From contig NZ_AQQV01000001.1 in NCBI RefSeq assembly GCF_002088235.1, positions 806,001-870,000 of the forward strand: DNA of 64,000 nucleotides, given 5' to 3'. The DNA is from Oceanococcus atlanticus. Lineage in GTDB: Bacteria; Pseudomonadota; Gammaproteobacteria; Nevskiales; Oceanococcaceae. The notes under the pieces are model-generated. The model saw only the letters and a list, made by a program, of their open reading frames with translations, did no database searches and was not told the DNA's origin. The translations under genes were made by a program, and so were the position numbers. This document shows, piece by piece, positions 60,815 through 64,000 of the stretch. Position 1 is the stretch's first letter, and each line of letters opens with the position of its first letter.

Positions 60815-62274
60815 CCCGGCACGCCAGCAAGACCTCACCCACCGCCCTTTCGCGCCGCCAACTGCTTGGCCGCCTATTCGCCGCCGGCGGCAGCCTGGCA
60901 CTGCCCGGCCTGATCAGCGCCTGCCAGAGTCAGGGCGGACGCGAAGCCGCCATAAACGCACTGAGCGAAATCGACCCCATGTCACCGCAGCGCCTGCATC
61001 GCTGGGTCGAAGAGCTGTGCGGCTTTCAGCCCCGCTGGGCCGGCTATCCGGCCGAACGCCTGGCCGCCAACTGGCTGGCCGAGCGCCTGATGGCGGCCGG
61101 ACTGGACACCCACATTGACGCCTACGCCTTTCGCAAATGGCAGCTTGATGAGTGGTCGGTCAGTCTGCTCGAGGACGCGCAAACGGTGGCGATGAAAAGT
61201 TTTCCGCTATGGTCCAGCCGCGCTGGCAGCGGCACCGCCGAACTGGTCGACGTGGGCTTTGGTTCCGAGCTGGAACTGCTGGCCCAGGATCTCACCGGCA
61301 AGGCCGTGGTGGTCACCGGCAAAGCCCTGCTCAACGTGTTCGCCACCTATCCCGACACCTACCATCGAGCCGCCGAACTCGGTGCCGTGGCCATGTTCGT
61401 GACCTCGGATGCACCGGACAATCTGATCCGTCCGACCAGCACCAGCCAGAACTACCTCGATGACAACCCGATCCCGGCCTTTCAGATGGGCGCCCGGGAC
61501 CTCGCACGGCTGCGCCAGGCGGCGCGCAACGGCGGGCAGATTCAGTGGAACCTGCAGGCCCGGCACGAAGACGGCCTGACCCACGATGTGATCGGCCACC
61601 TGCCCGGCTCCGGCGCACAGGATGGCCACATCCTGATCTGCGCGCACTACGACGCCTGGTTTGCCGGGGCGCTGGACAACGCCACCGGTGTCTCCGGGCT
61701 GATCGGCCTGGCCGAACACTTCGCCGCGCTGCCGCAGAGCGAACGACCGCGCGACATGACCTTCCTGGGGGTCACCGGGCACGACGCCGGCTACCCACAT
61801 GGCGGCATCACGCACTGGCTCAGCACCCACCAAACCCTGATCCCCGAACTTGATCTGTTCGTGAACCTCGATCATCTGGCCGCGCACGGCGAGGAGCACA
61901 TTTCGCTGGGCGGCATCGTCGACATGCTGGGCCTGAGCCTGGAACGCCCCGGGGATGAAGAACGTGCGCTGTTCACCACGCAGCACCCGGCCTTGCTGCG
62001 CACCTTCAGCCCGTATCTGCTGCGCTACGGCCTGCTGGCCGTGCCCCTGCCCACCGTGCCGCAGGTCAATGCCAATGGCGACCTTGAAGGTGCCGTCGGG
62101 CTGCTTGATGTGCCCAGCGTGAACCTGACCATGGCCACACCGCACTATCACACCGAGCGCGACACGCCGGACCGCATACCGCCGGAACAGCTCTCACGCG
62201 CGGTCCAGGCGCACCGTGATTTCATCAGCGACATCATGCAGATGTCGCGTGCGCAAATCCGTTCGCCGCTTTAG
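60811..62274 (+). CDS. M28-type peptidase-like Tat lipoprotein
   Basis: 487 residues from ATG 60811 (GGAGGA upstream, overlapping the lipase stop). Twin-arginine signal LSRRQLLGRLF (RR 15-16) ending in a lipobox LISAC (Cys38), so probably exported folded and membrane-anchored. PA-like insert (about 160-250) inside an M28 fold: H279 and D281 (AHYDAW), D289 (ALDNATG), D354 (NLDHL), H447 (YHTERDTPDR). The usual catalytic Glu-Glu pair is His324-Asp325 (TGHDAG), so activity may be altered or lost. Confidence 0.85.
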   Translation: MTRHASKTSPTALSRRQLLGRLFAAGGSLALPGLISACQSQGGREAAINALSEIDPMSPQRLHRWVEELCGFQPRWAGYPAERLAANWLAERLMAAGLDTHIDAYAFRKWQLDEWSVSLLEDAQTVAMKSFPLWSSRAGSGTAELVDVGFGSELELLAQDLTGKAVVVTGKALLNVFATYPDTYHRAAELGAVAMFVTSDAPDNLIRPTSTSQNYLDDNPIPAFQMGARDLARLRQAARNGGQIQWNLQARHEDGLTHDVIGHLPGSGAQDGHILICAHYDAWFAGALDNATGVSGLIGLAEHFAALPQSERPRDMTFLGVTGHDAGYPHGGITHWLSTHQTLIPELDLFVNLDHLAAHGEEHISLGGIVDMLGLSLERPGDEERALFTTQHPALLRTFSPYLLRYGLLAVPLPTVPQVNANGDLEGAVGLLDVPSVNLTMATPHYHTERDTPDRIPPEQLSRAVQAHRDFISDIMQMSRAQIRSPL

Positions 62275-63104
62275 CCAGGCGGGCCGCAGTTCACCAGCGT
62301 CACATACTTGGGGTCGACCACGGCCGAGGGGTTCATGCCGAAAAGCTCGTGGAATGCACGATCGGCATGAGCCAGATCATGGAAACCGGCACGGTGCGCC
62401 ACTTCCGTCATGGTCAGACCACGCTTCCAGAAAAATGAGGCGCGCCAGACGGCGCGCCAACGCGCGTAGTCCGGGATGGTAAAGCCGGTCTGCTGACGGA
62501 AAATCTCGCGCAGCCGTGACGCTGACAAATGCACCTGCGCCGCCACCGCAGCCAGGCTGACCTCGTTCAACGGCATCTCGTCCAGCACCTCGAAGGCCTT
62601 GATCACGCGCGGGTCCGGTGTGGCCGGCTCGAAAGGCTGCTCGGTCAGCAATTCCATAACCTGGCGCACCAGCGCGTGGATACGCTCGGCCGGCAACACC
62701 TCGCGCATGGCCATACGCAGCTCGGGAATGACCGGTGCAAACCGCTCAACCGGCAGTTCCAGCAGTTCCTGATCAGCCAGCATGGCCCGCACCGCGGCGT
62801 ACTCCGGGCGATCCAGCGGCAAATAGAACAGGGCTATTTCGCTGTCGATCGCGGCAATTCGTTTGCGCGGCGCTTTCGGCGCCACCAGCGACACCCGGGT
62901 GGTGATGCGGCGCCCTCCCACCTCAATCATGTAGGGCTTGGCACAACCGATGCGCAGGGTCGCGGCCAGCGGCCCGGTGGGACGATCCAGCAGCAGGGAG
63001 CGGGCCAGCAGCAACAGGCTGCAGGGCCAGTAATACAGGGTCATCCCGTGGGGTGCGGGGTGGGCCTGAAAGTTGTCCGGTCCAGGCGTCGTCATCGCCA
63101 CCAT
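62271..63104 (-). CDS. AraC family transcriptional regulator
   Basis: 277 residues (ATG 63104; a GTG at 63119 and ATG at 63095 are alternatives). C-terminal AraC double helix-turn-helix (about 180-275): VSLAAVAAQVHLSASRLREI, FRQQTGFTIPDYARWRAVW, LTMTEVAHRAGFHDLAHADR, FHELFGMNPSA. The N-terminal part has no obvious cupin motif and may bind a small ligand. Convergent with the peptidase gene (4-base overlap) and downstream of the SDR gene on the same strand; it may control either. Confidence 0.9.
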   Translation of the reverse strand: MVAMTTPGPDNFQAHPAPHGMTLYYWPCSLLLLARSLLLDRPTGPLAATLRIGCAKPYMIEVGGRRITTRVSLVAPKAPRKRIAAIDSEIALFYLPLDRPEYAAVRAMLADQELLELPVERFAPVIPELRMAMREVLPAERIHALVRQVMELLTEQPFEPATPDPRVIKAFEVLDEMPLNEVSLAAVAAQVHLSASRLREIFRQQTGFTIPDYARWRAVWRASFFWKRGLTMTEVAHRAGFHDLAHADRAFHELFGMNPSAVVDPKYVTLVNCGPPG

Positions 63105-63131
63105 GGCCGGGCACGCCACAGCGTGCGGGAG

Positions 63132-63149
63132 TCTCCGTGCATACGGAGA
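63132..63149. repeat. Inverted repeat between the SDR and AraC genes
   Basis: TCTCCGT-GCAT-ACGGAGA, 7-bp perfect arms, in the 52-base gap. No T-run follows on either strand, so it is a candidate operator or mRNA stem rather than a terminator. Confidence 0.55.
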
Positions 63150-63156
63150 TTCTAGC

Positions 63157-63972
63157 TCAGCGTGGGCGCTCCAGCGTGGCCAGATAGCGTTGCCGTCCGC
63201 GTTCGCCCAGTCTTTCCATCAGCGGCAGGATCAGCGGAATCAGCCACGGGAAACTGCCAACCAGACGACCCGACAGGCTGTCGCCCCAGGACGGATAGAT
63301 CTCAACCTTGCGGCTGCGCAGCGCCTTGTCGAAAGCCTGGCCGATCTGCTGGACGGTTTGCGGGGTGCTGACGAAGTTCAGCGGACTGCCATTGTTGCGC
63401 GCTTCAAAGCGCAGCATCGGCGTATCCACTCCACTGGGATAAATGCCCGACACGTGCACGCCGTGGCTACGCAGCTCGTTGTGCAGGCTCATCAGAAAAC
63501 CGCGCAAACCGAATTTGCTGGCCGCGTAACTGGCACTGCCTTTGAGCGCGATGATCCCGCCCATCGAGACCGTGGCGATGATGTGGCCACGCCGACGTGG
63601 CTGCATGTGACGGGCAAAAGCACGCAGCAGATGAATGGCGGCGCGCAGATTGACCTCCAGTTCCATGTCCAGCTGCGCCGGATCGGCGTCGACCAGCATG
63701 TTGGGAAAAACGATCCCGGCGTTGAACACCGCCACATCGTATGCTTGCGTATCCTGCTCGATGTCCTGGCACAGCTGGCCAAGCGCCGCGCGATCGCTCA
63801 GATCGAGCGCACGCAAGCTCGGCGCAGGCAGGAAATCCAGCGCTGCTGCGACGGCATCGACATCGCGATCCACCAGCTCCAGGGCGTAACCCTGGTCATG
63901 CAGGCGGCGCGCGATTTCCGGCCCGATCCCGCCACTGGCGCCGACCACGATGGCGCGGCGCATGGCCGTCAT
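63157..63972 (-). CDS. Short-chain dehydrogenase/reductase
   Basis: 271 residues. Nucleotide motif GASGGIG (11-17), FNAGI, catalytic Ser in TVSMGGIIALKGSASYAASK with YxxxK, then YPSGVDTPML. A C-terminal hydrophobic stretch (SFPWLIPLILPLMERLG) suggests membrane association, common in lipid- or steroid-related SDRs. The start overlaps the stop of an upstream gene (ATGA), so it is in an operon that begins outside the window. Confidence 0.9.
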   Translation of the reverse strand: MTAMRRAIVVGASGGIGPEIARRLHDQGYALELVDRDVDAVAAALDFLPAPSLRALDLSDRAALGQLCQDIEQDTQAYDVAVFNAGIVFPNMLVDADPAQLDMELEVNLRAAIHLLRAFARHMQPRRRGHIIATVSMGGIIALKGSASYAASKFGLRGFLMSLHNELRSHGVHVSGIYPSGVDTPMLRFEARNNGSPLNFVSTPQTVQQIGQAFDKALRSRKVEIYPSWGDSLSGRLVGSFPWLIPLILPLMERLGERGRQRYLATLERPR

Positions 63973-64000
63973 GCCGCAGCCCCGATCTCACGCTTCACCT
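63969..64000 (-). CDS. C-terminal end of an unseen upstream gene
   Basis: Nine open codons on the minus strand (VKREIGAAA) end in a TGA that shares four bases with the SDR start. Too short to assign; the ATGA overlap is the main support. Confidence 0.4.
   Translation of the reverse strand, partial: VKREIGAAA

Overview
The window is GC-rich bacterial chromosome, almost certainly from a gammaproteobacterium. The evidence is the merged ribosomal super-cluster (tRNA-Tyr/Gly/Thr-tuf-tRNA-Trp-secE-nusG-rplKAJL-rpoBC-rpsLG-fusA-tuf-S10-spc-alpha), a three-helix SecE, Kdo/LPS genes (waaA, kdkA), darP, glnE, and a large DUF1302 outer-membrane protein. The DUF1302 protein, the LIP-type lipase and the acyl-CoA ligase fit a lipid- or hydrocarbon-using marine lineage (Nevskiales/Salinisphaerales-like), but the genus is a guess.

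Layout. (1) 1-3684, plus strand: 3' part of a long-chain acyl-CoA ligase, then plsY, birA, coaX in an overlapping operon, then tRNA-Thr(UGU). (2) 3707-7022, minus strand: a short lipoprotein with a C-terminal HExxH and a large DUF1302 protein. (3) 7176-38806, minus strand: a complete translation/transcription block read from tRNA-Tyr (right) to rplQ (left), with two tuf genes encoding the same protein. It is split by intrinsic terminators and by promoters with GC-rich discriminators. (4) 38914-52118: tolC, then a cell-surface glycan region: waaA, kdkA and ilvE on minus, then a mixed-strand cassette of glycosyltransferase-like genes, a sulfotransferase, an FkbM methyltransferase, a UDP-glucuronate 4-epimerase-like enzyme, a bile-acid-symporter-family transporter and a capsule-type glycan protein. 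(5) 52027-58431: glnE, an alpha/beta hydrolase, a membrane protein with a degenerate GGDEF domain, a TauE/SafE exporter and darP. (6) 58563-64000: a palindromic operator and an ETHE1-type persulfide dioxygenase, a LIP lipase overlapping a Tat-lipoprotein M28-type peptidase, an AraC regulator, an SDR oxidoreductase and the last codons of another gene.

Main points of interest. The translation block is inverted relative to birA-coaX-tRNA-Thr(UGU), with the breakpoint between two tRNA genes that are neighbours in E. coli. rpsL and rpsJ each have a sigma70-type promoter followed at once by a strong intrinsic terminator hairpin and then the start codon, which looks like attenuation at the head of the transcript. 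The glycan cassette lies between glnE and ilvE, which are adjacent in Pseudomonas, so this is probably a variable glycan locus; its content predicts a sulfated, methylated, uronate-containing surface glycan. The persulfide dioxygenase has a near-perfect ATTAGAT palindrome upstream. No CRISPR array, insertion sequence, prophage or rRNA gene was seen.
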